This document shows positions 1-11,654 of a stretch of DNA of 64,000 bases, piece after piece. The stretch covers positions 2,974,501 through 3,038,500 of the forward strand of contig JBBBDQ010001293.1 of the NCBI GenBank assembly GCA_037127315.1. The letters run 5' to 3'. Both the position numbers and the translations under genes were made by a program. The notes under the pieces are model-generated. The model was not told the DNA's origin. It made no database searches and saw nothing but the letters and a program-made list of their open reading frames with translations. This DNA comes from Ascarosepion bandense. Lineage: Eukaryota; Mollusca; Cephalopoda; Sepiida; Sepiidae. Numbering within the stretch: the first letter of the stretch is position 1; each line of letters starts with the position of its first letter.

Positions 1-544
1 AGACTTTAACAAGTCGAGTTGAAACTGAATAAAGAAAATCAACCTTTCCGAAAAACAAAAGAAGTGAAATATTTTTTTAAAGTGATCACGCGAAATTAAA
101 AATTTATTATTTTCGGTGTCTGAAAACAATTACAGAGATATTTTTTGCTAACTGTCTGAACACCTGCAGTAAATCCGATGTTACATGATTAAATAAATAA
201 GTGTTGACTTATAAATCATTTCTCTTCTTTTTTTTTCATCAATGCGAGAATGTTTCGATCCTGATATTGTCGTAAATCAATGGAAACTTCGCTTGGAAAG
301 TCATCGTCGCTTTGTTTTCGATGAATGTTCCATGATTATCTTCCGTATTTTTTTTTTATTCATCTTGTCGATTTTGGATTAATTGAAATATGTGTCATTA
401 TGAAGTGCGGGTATTGTAACGTTTGTAAGCACAGCATCTGAAATCGGCGTGCCGGTTTCAAATTACGTGTAGTTTGCTATATTCACAATAAACAGTCTTA
501 TTTTTCTGACGGGTCTTACATATTTTATTTATTTATTTATTTTT
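1..544. other. No gene seen; AT-rich flank
   Basis: AT-rich sequence with no frame longer than chance and no family I recognise. It ends in a T-rich run that is the poly-A side of the minus-strand LINE-A copy starting at 545. Confidence 0.5.
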
Positions 545-1090
545 TAACCATTTCACTCCAAGCAGGGCAGAAATTCTACTAGTATGCAGGGGGTTACAGA
601 GAGTGAAATTAAAAAAGCACTGAGTATCGGGAGGATTGAATATAATGATGAACTACATTGAAGAAGATAGAAAATGGCGATTGACGTTGCATTTAGATTT
701 TTGAAGACTGTAGGTATCAAGAAAACAAGTAAACGAAAGGGAGTTCCACGGGCGAGAAGTGCGAGAAAAGAAACTATTAGAGTAGAAGAGCCGGTTACAT
801 TTAACTATTTCAACCGTAAGCGGGTGGGACCCAGATGCAAATCTAGTGCCACGCTTAAATTCATGTCGTAGAAGTACCAGAGAAAAAATCTCGTCAGAAC
901 AGTGAACATATTTTTAGAAAATACAGAGGGAAGCCACGCCTCGTCGGTGAGAAAGTGAATGAAGTCCAGATGCCAAGTCAGCATCAATTACATTGCAGAT
1001 TCTTCTTTGGATTTTGTCAAAAAAATCGAGATGGATATTTCCTCGCAAGATACAAAGACCCGACTATTCTTGCAGTAAGGTTGGGTGTAG
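545..1090 (-). mobile_element. LINE-A (CR1/Jockey-group) 3' fragment, degraded
   Basis: The 3' terminus carries the family tail (CCCTGC, then GCAAGG-like, then an A-rich end, read on the minus strand) and is followed inward by diverged coding sequence matching the C-terminal region of the reverse transcriptase ORF seen better at 45119-45604. Landmarks are the CRRQFY-like, FPLVGE-like and FCQ segments, now broken by many stops. It is 5'-truncated like most LINE insertions. No intact protein remains; I place it in the family by alignment by eye to the 17104 and 46622 copies. Confidence 0.75.
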
Positions 1091-1169
1091 TTTATTTTCT
1101 TTTATTGGGCACATCCCCTCTTCCTCATATCATGATTCATATTTTTGTACCAAAAATTAATGTGTAAAC

Positions 1170-1432
1170 ATCAGTCAGTAGGTTCACTGCCATACGTGAT
1201 ACACGCTTGCGAGATGATATCTCTTTCGACTCATAAATATTTTCTTCTCATAGTTTATCGTTTCTTTCTGACATATCACCCATGGATATAGATCACAATT
1301 GTTCTTAATATTTATTCATATTTGTGGGGAAGAGAGTTGAATTCATAATAATCCTAAGGGTAATAGCACGTAAATGAAGACAATAAACTCGAATGGTGCT
1401 CGAATTCAGCGCTCCGATTCCTTAATCCGACT
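1170..1432 (-). mobile_element. SINE body copy, old and diverged
   Basis: On the minus strand this retains the SINE 3' end (GTCAGT, GCCATACGTGATACACGCTTG near 1180-1215) and the body segment around 1354-1425 (AAGGGTA, GAATTC-type motifs) in the right order and spacing, compared with the well-kept copies at 47760 and 52048. The middle is strongly decayed. Its age contrasts with the 52048 copy. Confidence 0.6.
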
Positions 1433-1539
1433 CTAATGAAATAAATTAATCAGTCCATACTTTATCCTTCTCCCCACTTACCGGCAAAAATGTTGTCGCT
1501 ATATATTTTTAAAGTATTGCAGACCGCCAAAGAAGCAGA

Positions 1540-2065
1540 ATGCATCATGAAGGTGATTGGTGACTAAAACCGGCCGCCAAATGTTAAATTGCGTAAACTC
1601 ATAAGAAGGCGTGATACAGGTAACGACCGCCATAGAGGTGAGTCTTTTCACTCATTACAAACGAAAAGTTAGTGTCGTTTATGCACCGCAGACTGGCCGA
1701 AAAAAAAACCCCAAAAAAACCAAAAAAAAAAACTGGCGAATTTAGTATTTGAAAGAAATGTAGATATAAGAATACATTAAATGCAAGAATGGCGAAATCA
1801 ACAAGAAATGAATCTATTATATTTTAAAGGAAAGCATAATACCAGAATATACCATTACAGACCATCAAATAAGACAGGTGCACGATAGAGGTGACCAGTA
1901 GCTACCGTCGGCCGCGGAATAGTGAATTACATAAACTCACACATTCATTCGGTTTGCAAGCGTAGGAAGGATGCGTGTTACAAGCAGTGATATCAAACGA
2001 GCATTCGAGTAAGTCTTTAATCCAACACGTAACGCGGCTGCATATGCACTTCAGATTGGCCGAGA
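1540..2065. repeat. Two diverged direct copies of an unclassified repeat
   Basis: The block at about 1540-1705 and the block at about 1873-2065 share, in order, a GGTGA...GGCCGC segment, a TTACATAAACTCA-like segment, a GTGTTACAAG-like segment and a final TATGCAC..CAGA.TGGCCGA segment. The two are separated by about 170 bp of unrelated sequence. No coding potential or known family is evident. Confidence 0.45.
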
Positions 2066-2820
2066 GAAAATGACGAAGGAAATGTAAGGTAAAATATGAA
2101 AGCTCAACGTAATAATTGAACTGAAACACGAGCTTCATTGCACAGGCATCATATCAATTCACAGGTAATAAATAAAAAATAATTTTGAAGTAACACGATA
2201 TTTTTGTCTATTTCTTGCGATTGTACTCTGCTGATCCGTTAGTGGAGCTTGAAAATGTTCAATGGTGTATCTTTGTAATTTAAGAACACATATGACGGCA
2301 TATGTTTTAACAAAAAAAAACAAAAACAAAAAGAACGAAATAATGGTAATTTTATCTCACAAAATATAACAATATAGATTTTGTGCTGCTAATCACCGAT
2401 CAGAATAAGGGTAATAGAAAGAGTAACTGTTTTTCGAAAAATTAGCGTTACTGATGTTGACATTTATAAATAAAACAAAACAAAAAAAATATTATTTTTT
2501 GTAAAGGAAAAGAACGAATAAAAAGACAAGACGAAAAACTATTCTTTCCTGACGCTTTTCATCATACAAGGGGCTTTAGCAAGGTAAATTTTACAGTGTT
2601 TTTAGGCTATTTCTAAACAAAACTTTATCTTAAAACAGTTTTCAGTAAAATAGATACATGCCCATTAAATGTTATCACTTTTTAATACACATGGGAGTTT
2701 CCTTACTAAACTTCTGTTTAAATTAGTGAAGAAAGTCAATATCTTGTTTAATTTTTATTTTTTCATACTTGATTGCATCAGATTTTTAACACGCCCAGAT
2801 ACTGTTGTCTCGACTGTCGA
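2066..2820. other. No gene seen
   Basis: AT-rich with short poly-A runs; nothing recognised before the Tc1-like relic. Confidence 0.4.
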
Positions 2821-2847
2821 TTAGTTGTTGTACGTCCATTGCCTGCA

Positions 2848-3480
2848 ATGGACGTTATTCCAAGGAAGCGTAAAAAAACTGTAACCCTGCAGGAACTCAC
2901 TGAAAAGCCTTAAATAGATATCGCGGATATAGTTGGTGTTAGCCTTTCAACTGTCAGTAGTGTCATCAAGCCAAAGAAAGAAACTGGATCCATCAGTTTT
3001 AAACGTAAATGAAAACGTGGTCGGAAGAGAAAAACAATGACAAGAAACGACGTATACTTGATCAGAGAAAGGTTGAAAGATCCCCGGAAGACATTATTTG
3101 TTTTGTTTCAGATAATTTGCAAAAGTGTGTATATATATTTTTAATGAAGATATTCACATAGTAGTTAGTAACTATACAGTCAGAACAATAGCATACATGA
3201 GTTGCAAAAAAGTTCCAGGTTTAGCACTGATGAAGTATTTGGATGACTTTAATGGTGGCACCAATAATTATTTCAGGGATATATATTCTACAGGTGCATG
3301 AAAGAGTAATAATGGAAATAATAAAATCTTACTTGTCAAACTCATCAAAGCAGGTCATTGAGTCAGTAAAGCTTGTTTTGCTCTTAAATCTGTCCCCATC
3401 CCAAGATCCTCTTTTGTTGAAAGAAAAAAAAAACAACAGTATAAACGTGAAAAACTGCTGTCAAACATAGAAAAACAGTT
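2848..3480 (+). pseudogene. Tc1-like transposase pseudogene
   Basis: Translation from the ATG at 2848 gives a basic N-terminal segment (MDVIPRKRKKTVTLQELTEK, then a stop), followed by IADIVGVSLSTVSSVI, which fits a helix-turn-helix DNA-binding motif of Tc1 transposases. Next come KKETGSISFKRK, a GRKRKT linker and LIRERLKDPRKT. This order of HTH, GRKRK and 'DPRKT' is typical of Tc1-family proteins. Later traces (YTVRTIAYM near 3160-3200) fit the second HTH. Stops at several points and loss of a recognisable DDE catalytic domain make it inactive. A related inverted copy is at 44170-44460. Confidence 0.75.
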
Positions 3481-3954
3481 CATTTAGTTAATAGCTGTTC
3501 GAGAAAAGAAACTGTTAATGTTGGTCAACAATATAATGTATTCTACCCTATAAGTTATTTTAAAAAGACCAAGTACTCATTTTATGTACATTTTAAATAG
3601 TTGTTCAGTTTTAGCAACATTTTCTTTAAAAAAAGCGAAGGTATCAGAATTTCATATTCATACAACTATATATTTTTTTAAACCCTGGAACACTAAACAT
3701 CAATTATAGTTACACCATTACTAGCCATGAGTATATCATACCCGATTTTGAAAATATCAAAAAAATATTAAATATAAATCTTTATTTAAAATATTTTACA
3801 TGCAAGCACTTCAAAATTTGTACTTTGAGTTAACATTAAAAGGAAATGAAAAAAACATTATTTAGGTAAGAAAATCAGGTACTGAATATTTAATTAAATT
3901 CTAATTTAATGTCATTTGCACCGGGTATTATATACCCATGGATAGGGTTCTAGG
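3481..3954. other. No gene seen; AT-rich
   Basis: AT-rich sequence of low complexity. It may include the remainder of the Tc1-like element, but no terminal repeat could be matched by eye. Confidence 0.35.
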
Positions 3955-4580
3955 GTTAATCATATCACCCAAGTAAGGCGGTAGCGGTCCTAATACGCAG
4001 GGGGTTCGAAAGACAACCCGACACAGAAGCAGAGAAAAAAGATACAGGTGGTGTTGAGGAAAGGATAAAAATGAATGGAATTAAGAGAGATAAAAGATGG
4101 CAATTGACGTTGCATTTGAACTTTTGGAGTTTGTAACTATCAAGGAAGTAAGGAAAGAGAAGAGATGCATGCAGTGCGAGAAAGCTGTTGGAGGCGGTTA
4201 CGTTTCACTATTTCTGCGGTAAAAAGGTGGGACCAATACGCCAATCTAGCAGCGCGCTTAACTTTACGTGGGCGAGGTAACATAGAAGAAAGCTCGTCAG
4301 ATCAGCTGCTATACATATAGTTGTAGAAAATACGAATGGGAGTCAAATCACGTCGGCGAGACAGTTACTGAAGTCGAGATGTCAGGTCAGAATCGATTAC
4401 ATTGCAGATCCTTCTTTGTATTTTGTGGAGAACCTCGAGATGAATTGCAGGAACACTCGACAGGATATAGTAGCAGTAATCAATGCACGGACGAATGGTT
4501 GATTTATAAATGAGTAAGATAGATTCTGAAAAGAAAAACTTTCTGGCCTTACATAGTGACCTAGATGTCTTTGTTTTTAA
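3955..4580 (-). mobile_element. LINE-A 3' fragment, degraded
   Basis: Starts at the LINE 3' tail (TCATATCACCCAAGTAAGGCGG on the plus strand, with the CAGGGGG landmark at about 4000-4015). It continues through decayed C-terminal RT coding sequence that parallels the 17104-17830 copy, including the segment around 4495-4560 matching 17740-17810. Numerous indels; 5'-truncated. Confidence 0.75.
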
Positions 4581-6245
4581 TGAAATTTTACTGTCTCTTA
4601 ATGCATTGTTTAGTTTTTTGAAGGCATGTTTCTTTATTCCAAATTGCCTTCAGACTTTGCTGTCCTCTGGTAAAACATTTTCTAGAATTTTCATTTTCAT
4701 AATTTTGATATTATGGTATAGCCGAAGTTAAGTTTTATACGGAAGTGTATGGTTTTATTATCTTCTATAAATTTTCTTGTGTCTTTTTGTATTGAGATAT
4801 CCTTACCGGCGCTATCCTCTATTTCAATGACTTTCACTTGTCTTACTTAAGTTCCAGGAAACTTTTAGCGTTGTCAAAATCAAATTGTTCTTCAGCAAGA
4901 GGGCAATTCAGAATGAAATTTAAGTGTTGGGATTAAGGAAGCGTATCTGATTATCTTTGGCGTTCCAACTGACATTCAAATGCAAATCATATGTAGGCGA
5001 CCGAATAGATAAGGACTAAAACAGAGCAGGTAGCAGAATTTTACGGTCTGTGCCAATTCCATATGTCACGGAATTGATTAGGCAAAGGCTAAGTTTTGGA
5101 TTACGTGCTCTCTGCATCTTGATTAACTCCTAAACTTATAAGCAGGATTTTCTATAACATGAAAAGTGATTTGCCGCTGTCATTTCTAAGAGAAATTTAC
5201 TAATTTGGTATCTAGTTAGCCTTCTACTTTCCTGGCACGGACTTTAAATTATCTTGCCGAATCATTGCGTAGATTCTACGAATTGAATATTAGTTCTTTC
5301 GTATCTTGCCTTCTTCATCTAAAAAGGTTCTTTTCTTTTCGAAGAGGCAGTCTAATCTTGGTTCTTATGCTCTTCCCATCTCGTCTGTTTTTACCTGCCG
5401 GCCATCTTTCTGTGTCTATTGCACTCAATGACTTATGAAATGTTATGAACGATCCCCATCATTCATGTTTGTATTGTAGCAACACTAGCTCTTATTTGAG
5501 AATAATATGGTTATTATGATAATAATACAATATGGATATTAGAATATATTACAGAATAGGAGATCAAAGCTGACATAAACCCGGAAGCCATGTTGTAGCT
5601 GTCTGTCAAAATGAAATGATGCTGATCTGCTATGCAATACCAATCCTACAATGTTGCCTATAGAATTTAATTTCTTGAAATTTAATGAATTTACGTGGAG
5701 TTGGGGTAACAGATGCAAAAAGCCTTATTTTTACCAATATTTTAAAAGCAATAATTTCCTAAATAATTTAATTTATTTGCAAATAAGTCCTGTAAGTTTC
5801 ATTAAAACCCGACAATTATTTGATTATTGCAAGGATTTCCAGATTAATGTGTTGTCATCAGAAAAAAGTGAGCTTTTTCCAGTGACAACAATATTTTCTA
5901 TTGTGAACCCTCGTAATGATTTTACCAAAATTTTGAACGTGTTAGAAAGTACAGAAAAATTTTAAAAAATAATAAAAAATACTATGACTGTTCTTCTTTA
6001 TAATAGCATAACAGTTTTGATGGAAAAAAATTGTTTTTATTAAGTTTGGGAACTTTTCCCTTCATACAATGCTGTTTTTTCAGGGATTTAGTAGAAGTAC
6101 CTACTTTATTGCATTGCTGGGGTATGTACAGTCGATATTCTAGTGTTATAAATAATAGCATCGTAAACGTGGTAGTCTCACACCGATTTATTATTATATA
6201 ATTTAGGATTGTAAATTTAACTTTATATTTTTTTTATCTCAAATA
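4581..6245. other. No supported gene; one short chance-like frame
   Basis: AT-rich, about 1.7 kb. A 104-codon plus-strand frame at 5651-5965 (starts MLPIEFNFLKF) has no motif I recognise, is AT-driven in composition, and has no supporting splice or promoter context, so I do not call it a gene. Confidence 0.4.
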
Positions 6246-6249
6246 ACAG

Positions 6250-6610
6250 TAGGATTCTTCGATAATTTCCAATTTCTAGGCCGAATCATCCGAAATAATG
6301 TCACCTTGAAATAAGATCTTGACAGCTATTTTAACGACTCCTACTGCGTATGAAACGCTTCAGCAACGGGTGTTCAGAATCACGGTGTCAACATAAGAAC
6401 CAAAATTATAGTCTTCCTTGCCGTGGTCCTCACCACCGTTTGATATTCTTGTGACACTGGATCTTGTATCTAAAGTTGTTCCAGCAACCAAAGTGCCGAA
6501 GAAAACTTTGCATCAGTTGGGAGGAACACATCACTAACAACGAGATCCTCTGTCGGACATCTCACTTCTAAAATCCTTTGCTGGGCAGGTCACAGGTATA
6601 GAATGCGTGC
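6250..6610 (+). pseudogene. Non-LTR reverse transcriptase C-terminal fragment
   Basis: In the plus strand the frame reads approximately ...IRTKIIVFLAVVLTTV.YSCDTGSC..., then, after decay, LCWAGHRYRM. This fits the post-RT segment of non-LTR elements where 'K..VY.AVVL.TLLY.CETW' is followed by 'QLRWAGHV.RM'. The protein lines up neither with LINE-A nor with LINE-B closely, so it is probably a further family. Stops interrupt it and no 5' or 3' terminus is seen. Confidence 0.6.
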
Positions 6611-6915
6611 ATTATTTTCACATACATATATTTATATTTAAAATAAACATTTATTGCTTTTACTATACGTGGCACACATATATAACCAAGTATAAGTAAT
6701 TTTCTTTTTTGTACATTAAAATTTTTTTATCTATTACTTTATTACGTATCTAATCAATTAAATCAAACATCTATCAGCGTACTGTCTTTTTGAATTTTTG
6801 AATTTTTAAAAGAATATTAAATCATTTGTCTTTAAAAAATCTCTGAAGAAGTTTGTTAAAATGAAGCATGTTAGATTAAAGACACCTTTTCTATCTGTTA
6901 TTTACTTATTTTATT

Positions 6916-6918
<3 letters not shown>

Positions 6919-6959
<41 letters not shown>

Positions 6960-7001
6960 GCGTGTGTTTATAAATATGTAGATATACGGGTTTATATAAC
7001 A

Positions 7002-7044
<43 letters not shown>

Positions 7045-7046
7045 AT
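6919..7046. repeat. (TA)n and (ATCT)n microsatellites
   Basis: A (TA)n run at 6919-6954 and an (ATCT)n run at 6999-7046 flank the hammerhead-bearing element that follows. Confidence 0.95.
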
Positions 7047-7079
7047 ATGATCTTTCTGTTTATGACTCTTTACGCTGTC

Positions 7080-7400
7080 ACACCCTGACTGACCACTCTG
7101 GAAGAATGGCAGACTTTGAAAAAACAGTAGCTACTTTAGCATCTGCTCATCGTTAATTCAGTTATGAATTAGAACACTCTAACTACTGGCGTGTGGCTAC
7201 ATGGTATATCGCACTCTACAAGCCTGCGTTCTTCTACCGAACGCCCATAGCTCAGAGGTAGAATCGTCGACTGACACAGTCGGGTTTCAATCCTGGGTAA
7301 AAGCAATCGGATGTGTAGTTGTACTGATGAGGTGTGATACAGCAAAACAAATCTGTTTGATATTATCTGCCTATCTATATAGCATGAATAGGGAACATGA
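7080..7400 (+). mobile_element. tRNA-like/hammerhead element, ribozyme core mutated
   Basis: A leader (GGCAGACTTTGAAAAAACAG at about 7107) is followed by tRNA-like promoter boxes: an A-box-like TAGCTCAGAGGTAGA at about 7247 and a B-box-like GGGTTTCAATCC at about 7283. About 30 bp on comes CTGATGAG at 7324-7331, the hammerhead ribozyme 5' core. The partner GAAA is replaced by CAAAA (about 7343), so this copy should not self-cleave. The better copy at 38260-38440 has the same leader and order. The family combines a pol III-type promoter with a ribozyme, as in schistosome Sm-alpha elements and retrozymes. Confidence 0.7.
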
Positions 7401-7544
7401 CTAACATACGAAAATCTTGTTTCGCTTATATCTATTTTTCACTTTTAATGTCGTCGTTTGATCCGTGAAACCTGTCAAAATGTGGCTTCATATGTATCAT
7501 ATATGCGTACCATATTCTTATCTACGATTGCCTTATATACTTAT

Positions 7545-7546
<2 letters not shown>

Positions 7547-7617
<71 letters not shown>

Positions 7618-7618
7618 G
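7547..7618. repeat. (AC)n(AT)n microsatellite
   Basis: About 60 bp of AC dinucleotides passing directly into AT dinucleotides. The same AC-to-AT architecture is found at 8029, 23297 and 33482. Confidence 0.97.
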
Positions 7619-8025
7619 TAATTGCTACATTTTTTACAGTTACGTTTTTTTGCAATAACGCTGTAAAGATTTAGAGTTCATAGATGCTGAGTACATCCAT
7701 ATTTCTTTATTGGCATCAACATAAGGAATATATTCTGACCTTTTCTGAAAATACAACGCAAATCCCAAACTTCGTTTTAACTTTGGCTATTTAATTCGCT
7801 GATTTTGTGACAGTAAATTTTATTTTTATTTGAACTAAAAAAGAATTATACGCGAAGCTACCTTTCCAGGTAGTTTTACACATTGATTCACCTCTTACTG
7901 TTTTGAAACGACCGAATGTATTTTATTTCTGGTGTATCATATGATTATTGCACAGTGAGAATAACCATTATGTTTTGCAATAAATGCAATGAATAAAACG
8001 TCGAAAGGACTTTCTTACTGCAGAG

Positions 8026-8028
<3 letters not shown>
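7619..8028. other. No gene seen
   Basis: Sequence between two AC/AT microsatellites; nothing recognised. Confidence 0.4.

Positions 8029-8112
<84 letters not shown>
8029..8112. repeat. (AC)n(AT)n microsatellite
   Basis: AC dinucleotides to about 8072, then TA dinucleotides to 8112. Translated dinucleotides (VCVCV, IYIYI) explain the apparent open frames here. Confidence 0.97.
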
Positions 8113-8115
<3 letters not shown>

Positions 8116-8689
8116 CAACAAAAAAGGAAAGGAACTTTTCGAAGAAAGAACAGTAATATAAAGCAAAAAAGATCAAAATTGGGTTGGAGATGAGGTGAAC
8201 CGTAGAAAATAGTTTATCATACATAACATTTTGGAACATTCCTTGGTCATGAACCTCTAACCACCTGCAGTTTCTGCAAATGGTGGGGTGCAGTTGGGTG
8301 GTCGGTTGTAGGGGCGGAATTATGGACATTATCCAAAAATTTAGAAGATGCCAAATTTCTTACTGAAATGATAGAAGTAGCGGGCGGTAGAGAAAACCCT
8401 ACGGGGACAATGTCTGCATCAAATTGAATTCTGGCACCAGAAATACATTGGTGAATCGTCCGCGAGGTCAATGAGAAAGAGAAAAGAAAACAATAAATAT
8501 ATATAACAGGTTATGGAACGAGATAGAAAACGAGCAAAAATGTTGAAATTTTAGAATGGATGGAAACACTAGTTGCGAAATACAGAAAAAGAACAGAAAA
8601 GGAGAAAAAGACATGCAGAAAGACAACCCCATAGGTGGAGGGTCCGTCAGAAACTGACAAAGAAATAGCCTGTCAAAGAGAAAGGAAGA
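8113..8689. other. No recognised gene; slightly GC-richer patch
   Basis: The part at 8230-8470 is less AT-rich than its surroundings and has short open frames on the minus strand, but I see no motif, splice pattern or family match. It passes into purine-rich sequence. Confidence 0.4.
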
Positions 8690-8928
8690 GTAAGAGAGAG
8701 AGAGTCAGTGTGAGGAGAAGACAGAAAATAAGATAATAGACTGAGAGGGAAAGAGAGAGAGAGAGAGAGAGAGAATATGTAAAAATGTCTAAAGGAAAAG
8801 AAGAAAGAAATAGGAAGTAATAAAAATAACTAGGAAAGAAGAGTAATAGAAAATAGTCAGGAAAATAAGAAAAAAAGAAAGAGCATAGAGAGAAAGAAAG
8901 AGATCAAATAATAAAAAGACAGAGAGAA

Positions 8929-8964
<36 letters not shown>

Positions 8965-9465
8965 GCTGAAAAAGTGTAAAGGAGAAGAAATGATTATGGA
9001 GAAGAAAGAAATAGAAAATAACCATTATTTACTAAGAAAGGAGAGTAGTAGAAAAACACTCAGGGAAAAAGAGAGTAAAAAATAAAAAGAGAGAGAGAGA
9101 GAATATGTTAATAGAAAGACAAAGAAAGAGAGAGAGGGGGAGATAAAAAGAGAGGGAACAGGTGAAGATGTTTGACAGAAAAGAAACGGTTATGAAGAAG
9201 AAATAAATAGGTAGTAAGCACTAAAATAACCAGTAATAAAAATTAGTAGAGAACACTCAGGAAAACAGAGTATATATATATATATAGAAAGAGAGAGAGA
9301 GAGAGAATAAGGTTAGGAAAAAGAGAACAAGAGAGATTTAAAGACAGAGTGAATATGTGAAGAAGTCTAAAGAAGAAAGAAATAGGAAGTAATAAATAAT
9401 AACCAGGTAAGAAGTGTAGTAGAAAAGAGTCATGGAAATAGAGTTATAAAAAGGAAAAACAGAAA
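8690..9465 (+). repeat. GA-rich degenerate satellite, period about 190 bp
   Basis: Purine-rich sequence built from a repeated unit: (GA)n tract, AATATGT.A..A.GTCTAAAGG-like, AAGAAA.AGGAAGTAAT-like, ACCAG.AA..A..AGTAG-like, then TCAGG.AAA.AGAG. Unit starts are recognisable at about 8775, 8961, 9158 and 9351, spacings of 186, 197 and 193 bp. A further unit resumes at 10252-10375 beyond the inserted LINE-B piece. The units are diverged, so the array is old. Confidence 0.7.
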
Positions 9466-9956
9466 GACTGAGATCTTCTTCTATGTGCCTTGTCCTTTCA
9501 GGACGTAGGCGATCATGGCCTTCTACCTCTCCGTATTCATGATGGCTTTCACCTGTATCATCTCGCAACACCCGTTCTGTCATCCACCTGCTCGGGACTT
9601 TCAAATATGTTATCCGCTGCTTTCCTCTCTCTCTTTTCTCTTCTATCTGGTCTGTTAGTATCAGGTTCTCCTTTCTCATTGCATGACTCAGTAATTTTAG
9701 CTGTTTCTTCTTGATGCTGACTATTAATTTCCTTTTCGTTTCCATTCTTTCCAACACCTCATCATTGCTCACATGCTCGGTCCATGATATCCGCAGCATT
9801 CTTCTGTAGAACCACAGTTCAACTGCTTCAAGTTTTTCCTTCATCTTTGATGATATTGTCCAACATTCACTGCCATATTGAAGAATTGACATCACGAAGC
9901 AATCTAGTACTCTCTTCTTTGTTTCTAGTGAAAGTTTCCTGTCTTGAAGGACGAGT

Positions 9957-9998
<42 letters not shown>

Positions 9999-10210
9999 AT
10001 TCACTGTCATATTGAAGAATTGACATCATGAAGCAATCTAGTACTCTCTTCTTTGTTTCTAGTGAAAGTTTCCTGTCTTGAAGGACGCGTGAAAGAGAGA
10101 GAGAGAGAGAGCCAACATTCACTGCCATATTGAAGAATTGACATCACGAAGCAATCTAGTACTCTCTTCTTTGTTTCTAGTGAAAGTTTCCTGAGTCTTG
10201 AAGGACGCGT

Positions 10211-10250
<40 letters not shown>
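9466..10250 (-). pseudogene. LINE-B (RTE-like) 3' fragment with triplicated edge
   Basis: Minus-strand translation gives [20 protein letters not shown], then [40 protein letters not shown] and KLLSHAMRKENLILTDQIEE, a close match to the C-terminal third of the LINE-B protein at 53700-55403. It lies inside the 190-bp GA satellite. Its inner edge (plus strand, AACATTCACTG... through GTCTTGAAGGACG then GA repeats) is present three times in tandem, starting at 9862, 9996 and 10114. Stops and a drift into satellite sequence after the match show it is not functional. Confidence 0.85.
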
Positions 10251-10253
<3 letters not shown>

Positions 10254-10589
10254 TAGATGAATGAGTCTTTGGGAAAAGAAACGATTATGAAGAATAGAGA
10301 AATAGGAAATAAGCAATAAAGTAACCACGAAATGAAAAGTAGTAGGCAAGGCCAAATAGTAATCGGGAAAGAAGAAAATATTCTAAAGCTCCTAGAGTGA
10401 AATAAGATTAAGGATAAATAAATTATTTGTAGAAGAAGAGAAGCAAAACTGAAAACAGAAATACAGAATTTAAGTCAGGATAAAAAAAGGTCAATTTTCT
10501 GAGAAATAAAACAGAAAAAGAGAAGAAAGACTGAGGGAATACAAATCATTGGCAACAACTAGTAAAAAAGGTTGACGCATATTCACTTT
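10251..10589. repeat. Satellite remnant beyond the LINE-B insertion
   Basis: The 190-bp GA-satellite unit resumes at about 10252 (GTAGATGAATGAGTCTTT, then GAAACGATTATGAAGAA, AGTAACCACGAAATGAAAAG) and decays into purine-rich sequence by about 10560. Confidence 0.55.
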
Positions 10590-11130
10590 ACGATGGAACT
10601 TTTAGGGGACTAAACATCAATTGCAATGAGACAGAATGCGCGGTTGTTAGCAAAAGAGAACAGTTCTATATGAAAAGTAAAAATTAGGGATACCAAAAAT
10701 TAAAACATGTCCAACAAATTGAATATCTGGGAAGCGTTTGAACGCGGAACAGAAAGTTCGACAATGATACCAAAGACTGTACCGAAAGGTACCTTCCAAA
10801 ACCTTAGCAATCAATTAAGAAAGAGAAAAATTCGTTTGAAACAAAAATACTGAATAATATCAATCCTTCTATATGACAGGAGATACTGGAATATCTCACA
10901 GATGTAGAAGATACTTTAAGCAACAGAAATGTGGTTCTACAGAAGGATTTTGAGAAAATTATGAACTGAACATATAAGTAATGATGAAGTTTTAGAGAAA
11001 ATGTGAACCAAAAGGACACTTACACTTAATATCAGAAAGAGACAGGTCAAATTCCCACTGCACGTAAAGTAGAAAAGAGGGCATAGAAAATATGATACTC
11101 ACAGGACAGAAGGAAAAACCTAAACTTTTC
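10590..11130 (+). pseudogene. LINE-B (RTE-like) fragment, plus strand
   Basis: Plus-strand remnants follow the LINE-B protein order: a NCNETECAVVSKRE-like segment (cf. [11 protein letters not shown]), QIEYLGSV at about 10718, then post-RT parts such as RYWNISQM, TEMWFYRRIL-like (10925-10960) and DEVLEKM-like (10985). Frames shift several times. The copy faces the 9466-10250 fragment in inverted orientation. Confidence 0.7.
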
Positions 11131-11594
11131 TTGTTTTGGAAGTAGTTGGAATTAATTTTATGTTAAACTTAGATAAATTCTATTTACTTGTAGATGTGAC
11201 AGAGTTGGTGAATATATATTTTGAAATGAATATATATTTTGATTCATTGGGTTTCTTAGAACATTACGTCAATATAAATAGTGCATTATGAAAAAAGAAA
11301 AAAACAAAAATCAACAGCTCTATGTTGATTATATTAATATTATATATATATTAGTTGTAAACGAGTTATCTGACGCAACCCAGAATTCTACCATCTGGTA
11401 TCTTCAGGCAATTTACAATAACTGATTATAGCATTTTTTTTAAGAACGCTCATGTAACGAAGATTTTTTTTATTGAACGCGCAGTTTTCAAAATTAGAAG
11501 AAGTTATAACGTTTTCATCCATGCTTGTATGATCCTAATAGGTATTTTGGTATACTGGTCGAATTTAATTTTGACCAAAAATTAAATAATTAAA

Positions 11595-11598
<4 letters not shown>
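11131..11598. other. No gene seen; AT-rich
   Basis: AT-rich spacer without recognised features, ending in (TA)n. Confidence 0.4.

Positions 11599-11654
<56 letters not shown>

Noticed and set aside
2848..3480. Functional Tc1 transposase
   Set aside because: Stops after about 22 codons and again later, and no DDE catalytic core could be found.
5651..5965. 104-codon open frame on the plus strand
   Set aside because: AT-driven composition, no recognisable domain, no splice or promoter context; compatible with chance in AT-rich DNA.
7237..7310. Real tRNA gene
   Set aside because: Only promoter boxes are conserved; no acceptor or anticodon stem, and the sequence recurs with the hammerhead tail as a repeat.
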